DNA from: Comamonas sp.
GTDB lineage: Bacteria > Pseudomonadota > Gammaproteobacteria > Burkholderiales > Burkholderiaceae_C
Assembly (NCBI GenBank): GCA_019236485.1
Contig: JAFAIY010000153.1
Location: forward strand, 1-19,296
Reading direction: 5' to 3'
Length of the DNA: 19,296 nt
The notes under the pieces were generated by a model. That model did not search any database. It was not told the origin of the DNA and saw nothing but the letters and a program-made list of their open reading frames with translations. Every line of letters begins with the position of its first letter. Position 1 is the first letter of the stretch. The position numbers were made by a program, and so were the translations under genes. Shown in pieces: positions 1 to 7,033 of the stretch.

Positions 1-679
1 TCTCCAGACGGTGCTGTGGACCCGCTACGGCCACTGCCAACGTTTCGTTGTAGACATTGATGAAGGCCGCTATCGCCCAGACGTCGCTTACGTTTTCTCC
101 TCGCGTGACAAAGTAGCCCTGTTTGCGGCTGTCGAGCACGTCCTGTACCAGTGCCTCGTGTTCGACCTTGGTGGCCGTGGTGATGGCCTGCAACTTCCGT
201 TCCTTGAGCCAGGCACGTAGTTCCGTTTCCTTGAGGCTACCTAGCAGCGCTTTACCAATGGAGCTGGAATGCAAAGGTTTGAATTCCCCCGGTTTCGCGG
301 AGTAGCGAATGGAATGCAGACCTTCGACCACTTGCAGGTAGATCACCGAGTCTGCCTGGCGCTTGCCCAGAATGATGGTCTCCCGCGTGGCATCGCGCAG
401 GCGCTCAAGTACCGGCATGGCGCGCTCTACCAAGGGATCTTTGGCGCAGATATCGCGCATCACATCGAACATGCGCCGTGTCGGGTAGAGCGTTCGAGGC
501 CGGCTCAGCGTGTAGAGATAACCACGTGCAATCAGGGTGCTGACCAGTGCATGGCAGGTGCTCTTGGGAATGTTGACTGCCTCGGCCAACTCCGTCAGGG
601 ACAGAGGCGTCTGGCCGTTCTGAAAAACCTCATAGATATCGATCATGCGATCGACCGATGTGACGGTAGTGGCGCTCAT
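1..679 (-). CDS. IclR-family transcriptional regulator (C-terminus cut by window edge)
   Basis: I read 226 codons on the minus strand from an ATG at 679, preceded by a good GGGGAG ribosome-binding site, running off the left edge without a stop. Residues about 8-65 form a winged helix-turn-helix (LTELAEAVNIPKSTCHALV, then a wing ending LYTLSRPRTLYPT). The rest matches the IclR effector domain, including the segment HSSSIGKALLGSL and a later QGYFVTRGENVSDVWAIA stretch. IclR proteins bind operators as dimers or tetramers and respond to a small catabolic ligand. The gene is divergent from the mutase operon, and the 182-bp gap contains a paired dyad (712-794), so it most likely controls that operon and itself. 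Typical family length is about 250-270 residues, so only some 25-40 residues are missing. Ligand and sign of regulation cannot be read from the sequence. Confidence 0.93.
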   Translation of the reverse strand, partial: MSATTVTSVDRMIDIYEVFQNGQTPLSLTELAEAVNIPKSTCHALVSTLIARGYLYTLSRPRTLYPTRRMFDVMRDICAKDPLVERAMPVLERLRDATRETIILGKRQADSVIYLQVVEGLHSIRYSAKPGEFKPLHSSSIGKALLGSLKETELRAWLKERKLQAITTATKVEHEALVQDVLDSRKQGYFVTRGENVSDVWAIAAFINVYNETLAVAVAGPQHRLE

Positions 680-711
680 GTCTCCCCTTTCCCTAAGTCA
701 TGTCGAGAACA

Positions 712-794
712 GAAATTCAGCAGGCTGAACAAATCCAAGCGTCGATGCCAGGAATCATGCGGCATTTCCCGATTTGTTCCAAATGCTGAATTTC
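712..794. promoter_or_regulatory. Paired inverted operator-like sites between the IclR gene and the mutase operon
   Basis: Two 24-bp copies of one motif face each other: 712-735 on the plus strand and 771-794 on the minus strand. Both carry GAAATTCAGCA, four unlike bases, then GAACAAATC (20 of 24 identical). The left copy also has an internal perfect dyad TTCAGC-AG-GCTGAA at 716-729. The centres are 59 bp apart. Placement in a divergent gap next to an IclR gene makes these the likely regulator-binding sites; binding itself is inference. No convincing -35/-10 pair was seen in the gap. Confidence 0.65.
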
Positions 795-844
795 CATCCT
801 TGTTTTCGAAAAATTGGCTTCCTACGATGGGTGCACAACATTTC

Positions 845-851
845 AAGGAGG
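845..851 (+). promoter_or_regulatory. Ribosome-binding site that fixes a GTG start for the crotonase gene
   Basis: AAGGAGG lies 10 bases before the GTG at 862. An in-frame TTG at 814 would add 16 residues without family similarity and has no Shine-Dalgarno sequence, so the GTG is preferred. Confidence 0.75.
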
Positions 852-861
852 CAATAAAAAA

Positions 862-1641
862 GTGCAGGCCATTCAGGACATCAGTATCAGCAGGCATGAA
901 AACGGCGTGGTCTGGATCACGATCGACAGGCCTCAAAAACACAATGCGCTGGCAGGCCATGTGCTCACCTCCTTAGCGCAAGCCGTCGCACAGGAGAGCG
1001 CTCAGCCCAGCACCCGTCTAGTGCTGCTCCGCGGTGCCGGGGACCGTTTTTTTGCCGCCGGCGGCGATCTGCTTGAACTCTCTAAGGTGCGTGACGAAGC
1101 TTCCACCCAAGCCATGGCCGACCGCTCACGTGGCGCACTTGACACCATTCGCCAGTGCCCCATCCCCGTGCTGGCTTACCTGAACGGAGATGCCATCGGC
1201 GGTGGAGCGGAACTGGCGCTGGCCTGTGATCTGCGCCTGCAGACCACACACGCTCGCATTGGCTTCATTCAGGCACGCCTGGCCATCAGCAGTGCCTGGG
1301 GCGGTGGACCTGACCTGTGTCAACTCGTAGGCAGTACCCGGGCGATGCGGATGATGGCTCGCTGCGAAATGGTGAGCGTGCAGCAGGCGCTCGACTGGGG
1401 CCTTTCCGACCAGCTCATCAGCGATGGCCCCGACGGTCAGGACATGCAGGCATTCCTGGCACCCATGCTCTCCTGCCCCATCCATGTGCTGCGTGCCATC
1501 AAAGCTCAGACCAGTGCATGGCGCACCGGCAAGAGCTACGAGCAGCGACGTGATGTGGAGCGCCAGCAGGTCATGCAAACCTGGCTCCACGACGACCACT
1601 GGAGCGCGTCGGACCGATTTCTCGCGAAAGGCAGCCAATGA
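862..1641 (+). CDS. Crotonase-fold enzyme, probable methylmalonyl/ethylmalonyl-CoA-type decarboxylase (annotated class: enoyl-CoA hydratase/isomerase)
   Basis: The product is 259 residues from a GTG start with a strong AAGGAGG. It is a single-domain crotonase. The first oxyanion segment is FFAAGGDLLEL (about 63-73), and the second is DAIGGGAELALACDLRL (110-126). Of the two catalytic glutamates of enoyl-CoA hydratase, the first (Glu117) is kept, but the second (rat Glu164) aligns with Gln137. From memory of the family, the block from GGGAEL through the SAWGGG stretch resembles mammalian ECHDC1, which decarboxylates ethylmalonyl- and methylmalonyl-CoA. E. coli YgfG, another crotonase decarboxylase, also sits beside a B12 mutase and a MeaB gene. 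I therefore infer decarboxylation of a malonyl-type CoA ester rather than hydration. The gene is first in the operon and shares ATGA with the mutase gene. The crotonase assignment is sure; the decarboxylase call is moderate. Confidence 0.9.
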   Translation: MQAIQDISISRHENGVVWITIDRPQKHNALAGHVLTSLAQAVAQESAQPSTRLVLLRGAGDRFFAAGGDLLELSKVRDEASTQAMADRSRGALDTIRQCPIPVLAYLNGDAIGGGAELALACDLRLQTTHARIGFIQARLAISSAWGGGPDLCQLVGSTRAMRMMARCEMVSVQQALDWGLSDQLISDGPDGQDMQAFLAPMLSCPIHVLRAIKAQTSAWRTGKSYEQRRDVERQQVMQTWLHDDHWSASDRFLAKGSQ

Positions 1642-3260
1642 AACGAGACGACAATCTGCAGCTTGAGGGCGCTCCCGCGCAGCTGTACCCTACCTCCCCC
1701 AGCGGCATTGATGTCCCGACCTGTGTGGATGCTGCCTCGGTGGATGCCGAGCGCATCGGCCGACCCGGTGAATACCCTTTCACTCGCGGCATCTTTCCCG
1801 ACGGCTATCAGGGACGACTGTGGACTATTCGCCAGTACTCGGGCTTTGGCACCGCCGAAGAGTCCAACGAGCGCTACAAATTTCTGTTGGAAAAGGGGCA
1901 GACTGGCCTGTCGGTAGCTCTGGACCTGCCCACGCAGTGCGGTCTGGATCCCACACACCCCATGGCTCGCCCGGAAATCGGCAAGGTCGGCGTCTCGTTG
2001 TCCAATCTGAGTGAGGCCGAGATTCTGTTCAAGGATCTGGATCTCGCGAAGATCTCCACCTCGTTCACCATCAATGGCACGGCAGCCATCATTTATGCGA
2101 TGTATCTGGCCGTGGCCGACAAGCAGGGCGTGCCGCGCAACAAGCTCACGGGCACTATCCAAAATGACATCCTGAAAGAATATGTGGCGCGCGGCACCTG
2201 GATCTTCCCGGTGCGACCATCCATGCGCCTGATTGCGGACACCATCCTGTACTCCAACGAAGTTTCCCCGCGCTTCAACCCAATCAGCATTGCCGGGGCC
2301 CACGTGCGGGATGCAGGCGCCACCGCCGCCGAAGAAATGGCCTATACGCTGGCCAATGGCTTGGCTTATGTGGACGAGTTGCGCAACCGCGGCGGCGATG
2401 TGGAGAAGTTCGCCAAGCGCCTGTCCTTCTTCTTCTATGTGCACATGGACTTCTTCGACGAAATCGCGAAGTTCCGTGCCGGGCGTCGCCTCTGGGCTCG
2501 TCTGATGAAAGAACGCTACGGGGCACAAGACCCCAAGGCTCAGCACTTCCGCTTTGGCGTGGTCTGCGGAGGCTCCTCTCTGGTCGCGCCCCAGCCCTAC
2601 AACAACGTGGTGCGTGTGGCCGTCGAAACCATGGCAGCCGTCTTTGGCGGTGCCCAGTCCATCTTTACCTGTGCATTCGACGAAGCCTTCCAGATTCCCA
2701 CCGAATCCTCGGCCGAGCTGGCCGTGCGCACGCAGCAGATCCTGGCCTACGAAAGCGGTATTGGGCGCACGGTGGATCCTCTGGGTGGCAGCTACTTCCT
2801 GGAGCAGCACACCAATCGCATGGAAGAGCAGATCGCGGCCGTCATGGACGAAATCGATGCTTATGGCGGCGTCGTCAAAGCCATTGAAGACGGCTGGTTG
2901 CAGATGCGTCTGGCAGAGCGTGGACTGGAGCGCAAGCTCAACACCGACGCCGGCAGAAACGTCGTCGTGGGACAGAACCACTTCAAAAAGGAAAACGAAG
3001 AAATCAAGGTGGGCGAAGTGTTCACTCTGGACCCAACCGTGGCGCAACGAGCGCTGGAGAAATACCAACGCGTGATGGACACGCGCGACAACGCCGCCGT
3101 CCAGCAATCTCTGTCCCGTCTTTCGGCTGCGGCCGGCAAGGACGGCGAAAACGTCATGCCCTATCTGGTCGAGTGCTGCCACGCCTACGCCACGGTAGAG
3201 GAGATGGTGGACTGCCTCAAGGCGCAGTGGGGCGAATTCAAGGAGCCGGTGAACTTATGA
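1638..3260 (+). CDS. Coenzyme-B12-dependent acyl-CoA mutase, large (catalytic TIM-barrel) subunit
   Basis: The product is 540 residues, the length of a stand-alone mutase alpha subunit as in isobutyryl-CoA or 2-hydroxyisobutyryl-CoA mutase; full methylmalonyl-CoA mutase chains exceed 700 because they carry the B12 domain. Family landmarks include YPFTRGIFP (46-54), TIRQYSGFGTAEESN (63-77), LTGTIQNDILKEY (170-182) and FGG near the substrate site. Aligned to Propionibacterium methylmalonyl-CoA mutase, Tyr67 matches Tyr89, Arg185 matches Arg207 and His222 matches His244, with spacings of 118 and 155 preserved. Tyr89 and Arg207 bind the free carboxylate; isobutyryl and 2-hydroxyisobutyryl mutases have Phe or Ile and Gln there. 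The substrate is therefore probably a dicarboxylic acyl-CoA. The DLPTQCG stretch is closer to ethylmalonyl-CoA mutase. The cobalamin domain is encoded by the next gene, overlapping by ATGA. Confidence 0.95.
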   Translation: MKRDDNLQLEGAPAQLYPTSPSGIDVPTCVDAASVDAERIGRPGEYPFTRGIFPDGYQGRLWTIRQYSGFGTAEESNERYKFLLEKGQTGLSVALDLPTQCGLDPTHPMARPEIGKVGVSLSNLSEAEILFKDLDLAKISTSFTINGTAAIIYAMYLAVADKQGVPRNKLTGTIQNDILKEYVARGTWIFPVRPSMRLIADTILYSNEVSPRFNPISIAGAHVRDAGATAAEEMAYTLANGLAYVDELRNRGGDVEKFAKRLSFFFYVHMDFFDEIAKFRAGRRLWARLMKERYGAQDPKAQHFRFGVVCGGSSLVAPQPYNNVVRVAVETMAAVFGGAQSIFTCAFDEAFQIPTESSAELAVRTQQILAYESGIGRTVDPLGGSYFLEQHTNRMEEQIAAVMDEIDAYGGVVKAIEDGWLQMRLAERGLERKLNTDAGRNVVVGQNHFKKENEEIKVGEVFTLDPTVAQRALEKYQRVMDTRDNAAVQQSLSRLSAAAGKDGENVMPYLVECCHAYATVEEMVDCLKAQWGEFKEPVNL

Positions 3261-3673
3261 GCACACAGCAACGCACTACCCAATTGGCATCGAAGCGCAT
3301 CCTGATTGGCAAGCCCGGTCTCGATGGACACGATATCGGCGCCAAAATCATTGCCCTGACGCTGCGCAACGCCGGAGCCGAGGTGATCTACACCGGACTG
3401 CGCCGCAGTCCAGCGCAAATTGCCCAGATTGCCATTGACGAAGGCGTTGATGCCGTCGGCCTGAGCATTCTCTCCGGCAGCCACAAGGAGCTGGTGGCCG
3501 ATGTGATGGCACAGCTGCGCGAGATGAACGCAGCAGATGTGAAAGTCTTTGTTGGCGGCACCATTCCCGTCGAAGACCACGAGTCGCTGCGTTTGCTGGG
3601 TGTCAGTGCCGTGTTCACTGCCGATATGCCGCTAGACAAGGTCGTGGCATCTTTGGCTGAAAGCCTGTCATGA
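3257..3673 (+). CDS. B12-binding small subunit of the acyl-CoA mutase
   Basis: The product is 138 residues and consists solely of the cobalamin-binding Rossmann domain. The hallmark DxHxxG is present as GLDGHDIGA (Asp23, His25, Gly28); His25 would replace dimethylbenzimidazole as lower cobalt ligand. A SILSG segment and a VGGTIP segment follow, as in methylmalonyl-CoA mutase C-terminal domains. The start is the ATG overlapping the large-subunit stop, with AAGGAG 11 bases upstream; an in-frame ATG further upstream would add a run with no family match. It pairs with the preceding gene to make the functional mutase, the two-polypeptide layout of isobutyryl-CoA and 2-hydroxyisobutyryl-CoA mutases. 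Its own stop overlaps the CoA-transferase start by ATGA, consistent with translational coupling. Confidence 0.95.
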   Translation: MSTQQRTTQLASKRILIGKPGLDGHDIGAKIIALTLRNAGAEVIYTGLRRSPAQIAQIAIDEGVDAVGLSILSGSHKELVADVMAQLREMNAADVKVFVGGTIPVEDHESLRLLGVSAVFTADMPLDKVVASLAESLS

Positions 3674-4803
3674 GCGCGCCGCTTGCTGGAATCCGTGTCA
3701 TCGAGGTTGGTCATATGCTGGCCGGCCCGTACTGCGGGCTCATGCTCGCAGATATGGGGGCCGAGGTCATCAAGATCGAGACCCCTGAAGGTGACATCGC
3801 CCGCACTGTGAGCCCGCACTTCATCGGGCCACACAACGCCTACTTTGCCAGCCTCAACCGCAGCAAAAAAAGCGTAGTTCTGGATCTGGCAAGCCCGCAG
3901 GGACGCGATGCGCTCGCCGATCTGGCCCGCACCTCGCATGCTCTCATCACCAACCTCCGGCCCTCTGCAATCCGCAAGCTGGGCCTGACATACGAGAGCT
4001 TGAAGCACTGTAACGAGCGCCTGGTCTGCGTGGCTCTGACCGGATACGGCCTGGAAGGCCCGTACTCCGACAATCCTGCCTATGACTATGTGATCCAGGC
4101 ACTGACCGGGGTTATGGCCCTCACGGGTGATCCGACCGCACCTCCAACCAAAGCAGGCTATTCCGCCGTGGACAACTCGGCCGGTTTGGTCGCCGCCGTG
4201 GGGCTGCTGGCCAAGATAGTGCAGGGACAAGGAGGCCAGGTCGATGTCGCGATGTACGACGTGATGCTTTCGCAGCTCAACTACCTTGCCGGTGCAGCCC
4301 TCAATGCGGGAGAGACCATTGAACGGCTTGCCAATTCATCGCATCCATATGTGGTGCCGGCTCAGATCTTTGCCACGGCCGATGGCTGGCTGACGCTGTT
4401 CATAACGCATGACAAATTCTGGAAGATTTTCTGCGTAGAGATCGGCCTTCCTCAATGGATCAATCATCCGCACTTTGCCACCATGGTTGCGAGGCGCACG
4501 CACCGCGCAGAAGTGGTCGCAGCCATTGCGCAGGTGCTGCACCAAGCCACTGCATCGGAATGGGTGAGGCGGCTGGCACCACTGGGAGTGGTGGTTGCAG
4601 AAGTGGGTACGCTCAATACGGCGCTGGATGGCGATATTGCCCGCTCACGAGAGATGGTTGTGCCCCTCGGCGATGGCAGCCTGCCTCTAAGCGCCGTGGC
4701 CAGCCCCATCCGGTTCGACAACTACACCCCTTCTTATTGCTTTCCGCCTCTGCTCAACGAGCACGCAGAAGAGTTGTTGGGAAAGGGCGTGACATGCACA
4801 TGA
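3670..4803 (+). CDS. Family III (CaiB/BaiF) acyl-CoA:carboxylate CoA-transferase
   Basis: The product is 377 residues, close to the usual 380-400. The N-terminal motif (PLAGIRVIEVGHMLAGPYCG, residues 4-23) and MGAEVIKIETPEGD (29-42) are classic. The catalytic aspartate that forms the acyl anhydride is Asp139 in NPAYDYVIQALTG, matching Asp169 of formyl-CoA transferase. Family III enzymes transfer CoA between acids, for example oxalate, carnitine and benzylsuccinate, commonly with succinyl-CoA as donor. In this operon it most plausibly activates the acid that the mutase rearranges, or recycles CoA from the product back to the substrate. Donor and acceptor are not readable from the sequence. The start overlaps the small-subunit stop, and the stop lies within the start of the MeaB gene. 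Confidence 0.93.
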   Translation: MSAPLAGIRVIEVGHMLAGPYCGLMLADMGAEVIKIETPEGDIARTVSPHFIGPHNAYFASLNRSKKSVVLDLASPQGRDALADLARTSHALITNLRPSAIRKLGLTYESLKHCNERLVCVALTGYGLEGPYSDNPAYDYVIQALTGVMALTGDPTAPPTKAGYSAVDNSAGLVAAVGLLAKIVQGQGGQVDVAMYDVMLSQLNYLAGAALNAGETIERLANSSHPYVVPAQIFATADGWLTLFITHDKFWKIFCVEIGLPQWINHPHFATMVARRTHRAEVVAAIAQVLHQATASEWVRRLAPLGVVVAEVGTLNTALDGDIARSREMVVPLGDGSLPLSAVASPIRFDNYTPSYCFPPLLNEHAEELLGKGVTCT

Positions 4804-5732
4804 AAGTCGCAGCTCTGGATCGAGCCTCGCTGGGGCGTGCTCTGACAAAGCTGGCCAATGCAGACCTGTCAGACGCCTCATCGCAGCTACTGCCGGTCCC
4901 GCCTGTCACTCAGGCCCGCCGTATTGGCGTGACCGGAGCGCCAGGAGCAGGCAAGAGCACGCTGGTGGGGAACTTGGCCATGCGGCGACTGAAAGTCAGC
5001 CCTCGCCTGGGCGTCCTCGCAGTCGACCCCAGTAGTCCACGCAGTGGAGGAGCAATTCTGGGTGACCGCATCCGCATGGATGACATTGCCGGCAGCCATG
5101 AGTTGTACATCCGCTCTCTCGGCTCACGCAAAACCACCGATGGCCTAGCAGACAACCTGTCGGAAATGCTCGACCTCATGGACGCTTATGGCTTCGAAGA
5201 GGTGCTGCTGGAAACTGTGGGGGTGGGCCAGGCAGAGTATGCGGTGCGCACCCAGGTGGACACCCTGATTTTGGTGCTGCTGCCCAACAGCGGCGACGTG
5301 GTTCAGGCGATGAAGGCTGGGATCATGGAGATGGCCGACATCTTTGTGGTCAACAAGGCCGACCTGCCCGGTGCACAGCGCATGGTCGCCGATATCCGCC
5401 GCATTGCTGCCGTCAGCCACCATGCCCCAGATGCGTGGGTACCACCGATTCTGCTGACCTCCTCTAGCGAGTCGGAATCCATCGCCCGACTGTCGCAGGC
5501 CATTGACCAACACCAAGCCTGGTTGAGTCGCACCGACGGGCGCCAGCAGGAATTGCACATCCAGCGTGTCCGCTATCGGCTGAAACGGGCTCTGGAGCGG
5601 CGACTGGACGACGCCTTAAAGCGCCAGGACTCTGCATCTTCTGCCTGTTCTGCTGCAGAGCAGATGCTGCAAATCCTTGACGTCATGCGAGCCCAGCTCA
5701 CAACAGACATACAGAAAGGGCCATCATGCTGA
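4794..5732 (+). CDS. meaB: MeaB/ArgK-type G3E GTPase, B12-mutase chaperone
   Basis: The product is 312 residues. Walker A is GVTGAPGAGKST (45-56), followed by VDPSSPRSGGAILGDRIRM, the RSLGSRKTTDGL switch, LETVGVGQAE and the guanine-specificity motif NKAD, all typical of MeaB. The family guards the mutase during adenosylcobalamin delivery and expels inactivated cofactor, using GTP. Its position in the mutase operon supports a dedicated chaperone. Two in-frame ATGs compete: 4794, with AAAGGG six bases upstream, and 4800, which overlaps the transferase stop as ATGA. I prefer 4794 for its ribosome-binding site. The frame stays open far upstream inside the transferase gene, but that part is an out-of-frame shadow. 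The 3' end overlaps the next gene by 7 bases. Confidence 0.95.
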   Translation: MHMKVAALDRASLGRALTKLANADLSDASSQLLPVPPVTQARRIGVTGAPGAGKSTLVGNLAMRRLKVSPRLGVLAVDPSSPRSGGAILGDRIRMDDIAGSHELYIRSLGSRKTTDGLADNLSEMLDLMDAYGFEEVLLETVGVGQAEYAVRTQVDTLILVLLPNSGDVVQAMKAGIMEMADIFVVNKADLPGAQRMVADIRRIAAVSHHAPDAWVPPILLTSSSESESIARLSQAIDQHQAWLSRTDGRQQELHIQRVRYRLKRALERRLDDALKRQDSASSACSAAEQMLQILDVMRAQLTTDIQKGPSC

Positions 5733-6691
5733 AAAGGATTCTTCCTTTGCTGGCCGTCGCATGCTCGGTACTCGGTTTTTCCGCCACTCCAGCACAGGCT
5801 TTTCCGGACAAGCCGGTACGCATCATCGTGCCTCAGACCCCTGGCGGTGCTTCCGATGCTCTAGCTCGGATCATGGCTCAGAAGCTGAGTGAAAAATGGG
5901 GGCAGCCCGTGGTCGTGGAGAACCGCCCTGGTGCGGGCGGCAATATCGGCATGGGCGCAGTCGCGACCTCGGCACCTGACGGCTATGTGCTGCTCATGAC
6001 CTACGTGGGCACCCAGGCCATCAACGGTGCTCTGTATCGCAACCTTCCTTTTGATCCCGTGGCCGATTTTGCACCCGTGGCCACGCTGGCAACTTTGCCG
6101 TTCGTGATCGTAGCTCGTAGCAACGCACCATTTCACACGGTAGCAGAGCTGGTCGGAGCCGCAAAAAATGGACGAGTGACTTACGGATCCGCGGGCAATG
6201 GCTCGGTCAATCACTTGCTTGGAGAGATGTTCAGCACGGGAGCCAAGGTCAAGCTAGAGCATGTGCCTTATCGCGGTGCGGCTCAGGCCTTGCAAGACCT
6301 GTTGGCAGGTCAGATTGACGTCGTCTTTACCAGCCTTCCCTCCGTGGCGGGGCAGCTCAAAAACGGCAACCTGCGCCCCATTGCAGTCACCAGCGCCCGC
6401 CGCGCCAAAGCCTTTGCACAGATTCCGACGGTGGCAGAGGCAGGTCTCCAGGATTTTGATGTCAACCCCTGGTTTGGTCTGATGGCTCCCAGCCACGTTC
6501 CGCGCGATGTCGTCCAAAAAATCAACACCGATGTAAACGATCTGCTTCGCACCGCTGAAGTGACCCGCAGCTTTGAGATGCAAGGCGCCGAGCCCTATCC
6601 ATCCTCACCTGATGAGTTTCAGAAACAGCTACGCGCCGATACCGTGCGCTGGGGCAAGGTCGTGCGCACTTCTGGCGCCCGGCTGGACTGA
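5726..6691 (+). CDS. Bug-family (TctC-like) periplasmic solute receptor
   Basis: The product is 321 residues with a clear Sec signal peptide: a basic start (MLKR), a hydrophobic core, and likely cleavage after PAQA at residue 25. The mature part opens with FPDKPVRIIVPQTPGGASD, then VVVENRPGAGGNIG, both diagnostic of Bug proteins. These two-domain receptors usually bind carboxylates or other small acids and feed tripartite tricarboxylate transporters (TctAB), though many Burkholderiales copies are orphans or act as sensors. No TctA or TctB gene is in the window. Co-translation with the mutase genes (7-base overlap with meaB, AAAGGG five bases before the ATG) suggests it binds the pathway substrate, which fits a carboxylic acid. 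The ligand is not predictable from the sequence. Confidence 0.95.
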   Translation: MLKRILPLLAVACSVLGFSATPAQAFPDKPVRIIVPQTPGGASDALARIMAQKLSEKWGQPVVVENRPGAGGNIGMGAVATSAPDGYVLLMTYVGTQAINGALYRNLPFDPVADFAPVATLATLPFVIVARSNAPFHTVAELVGAAKNGRVTYGSAGNGSVNHLLGEMFSTGAKVKLEHVPYRGAAQALQDLLAGQIDVVFTSLPSVAGQLKNGNLRPIAVTSARRAKAFAQIPTVAEAGLQDFDVNPWFGLMAPSHVPRDVVQKINTDVNDLLRTAEVTRSFEMQGAEPYPSSPDEFQKQLRADTVRWGKVVRTSGARLD

Positions 6692-6694
6692 GAC

Positions 6695-7012
6695 ATGGCA
6701 CGCACCCATATCCGCTTGTCCAAGAAAACTATTCGCGCAGGTACTGCGGAACAGGCATCGCCGGATGCAGTGGAAGCGGCCAGGGCTGCAGCACTTTCCT
6801 TGCTGCAGCACAGTGTTCGCCACCGACACAAACAGTTGGCCCTGATCCGACTGCTAGATGCAGTGCGGTTGAGAGCGGATATCGATGGAGCCTTATGGGA
6901 ACACTGTTTGGCCGTTGCCAGGATATCGGCCAGTCCCAGAGAGCTGCAATTGCTCTATGCCATGCGGAGCCATAGCAAAAGTGGACAGGCGCTGCCAATG
7001 CTTGCAGTTTGA
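6695..7012 (+). CDS. Unrecognised 105-residue protein
   Basis: I do not recognise this protein. It begins 3 bases after the Bug stop and ends 21 bases before the next gene, so it sits snugly inside the operon, though its ribosome-binding site is poor. The sequence has a basic N-terminus (MARTHIRLSKKTIR), no signal peptide and no membrane segment. It looks largely helical and amphipathic, with runs such as EAARAAALSLLQHSV and KQLALIRLLDAVRL and a single Cys (residue 78 region, EHCLAVARI). It could be a small cytoplasmic regulator or adaptor, but nothing in the sequence points to a function. The gap would be unusually long for a compact operon if it were not a gene; that and the intact frame are the only support. 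Confidence 0.5.
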   Translation: MARTHIRLSKKTIRAGTAEQASPDAVEAARAAALSLLQHSVRHRHKQLALIRLLDAVRLRADIDGALWEHCLAVARISASPRELQLLYAMRSHSKSGQALPMLAV

Positions 7013-7033
7013 CTTTTCAACCAGGAGAGTTTG

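Noticed and set aside
269..976. Plus-strand frame of 235 codons opposite the IclR gene
   Set aside because: The minus strand here encodes a recognisable IclR regulator with a good ribosome-binding site; the plus frame also runs through the operator pair and into the crotonase gene.
1536..3182. Long open minus-strand frame (548 codons) antisense to the mutase large subunit
   Set aside because: The plus strand encodes a clear mutase; the antisense translation shows no family motifs and is explained by GC-rich codon bias.
4455..4793. Extended N-terminus for MeaB (start at 4455)
   Set aside because: The extra 113 residues lie out of frame within the CoA-transferase gene and do not resemble MeaB; the ATG at 4794 has its own ribosome-binding site.
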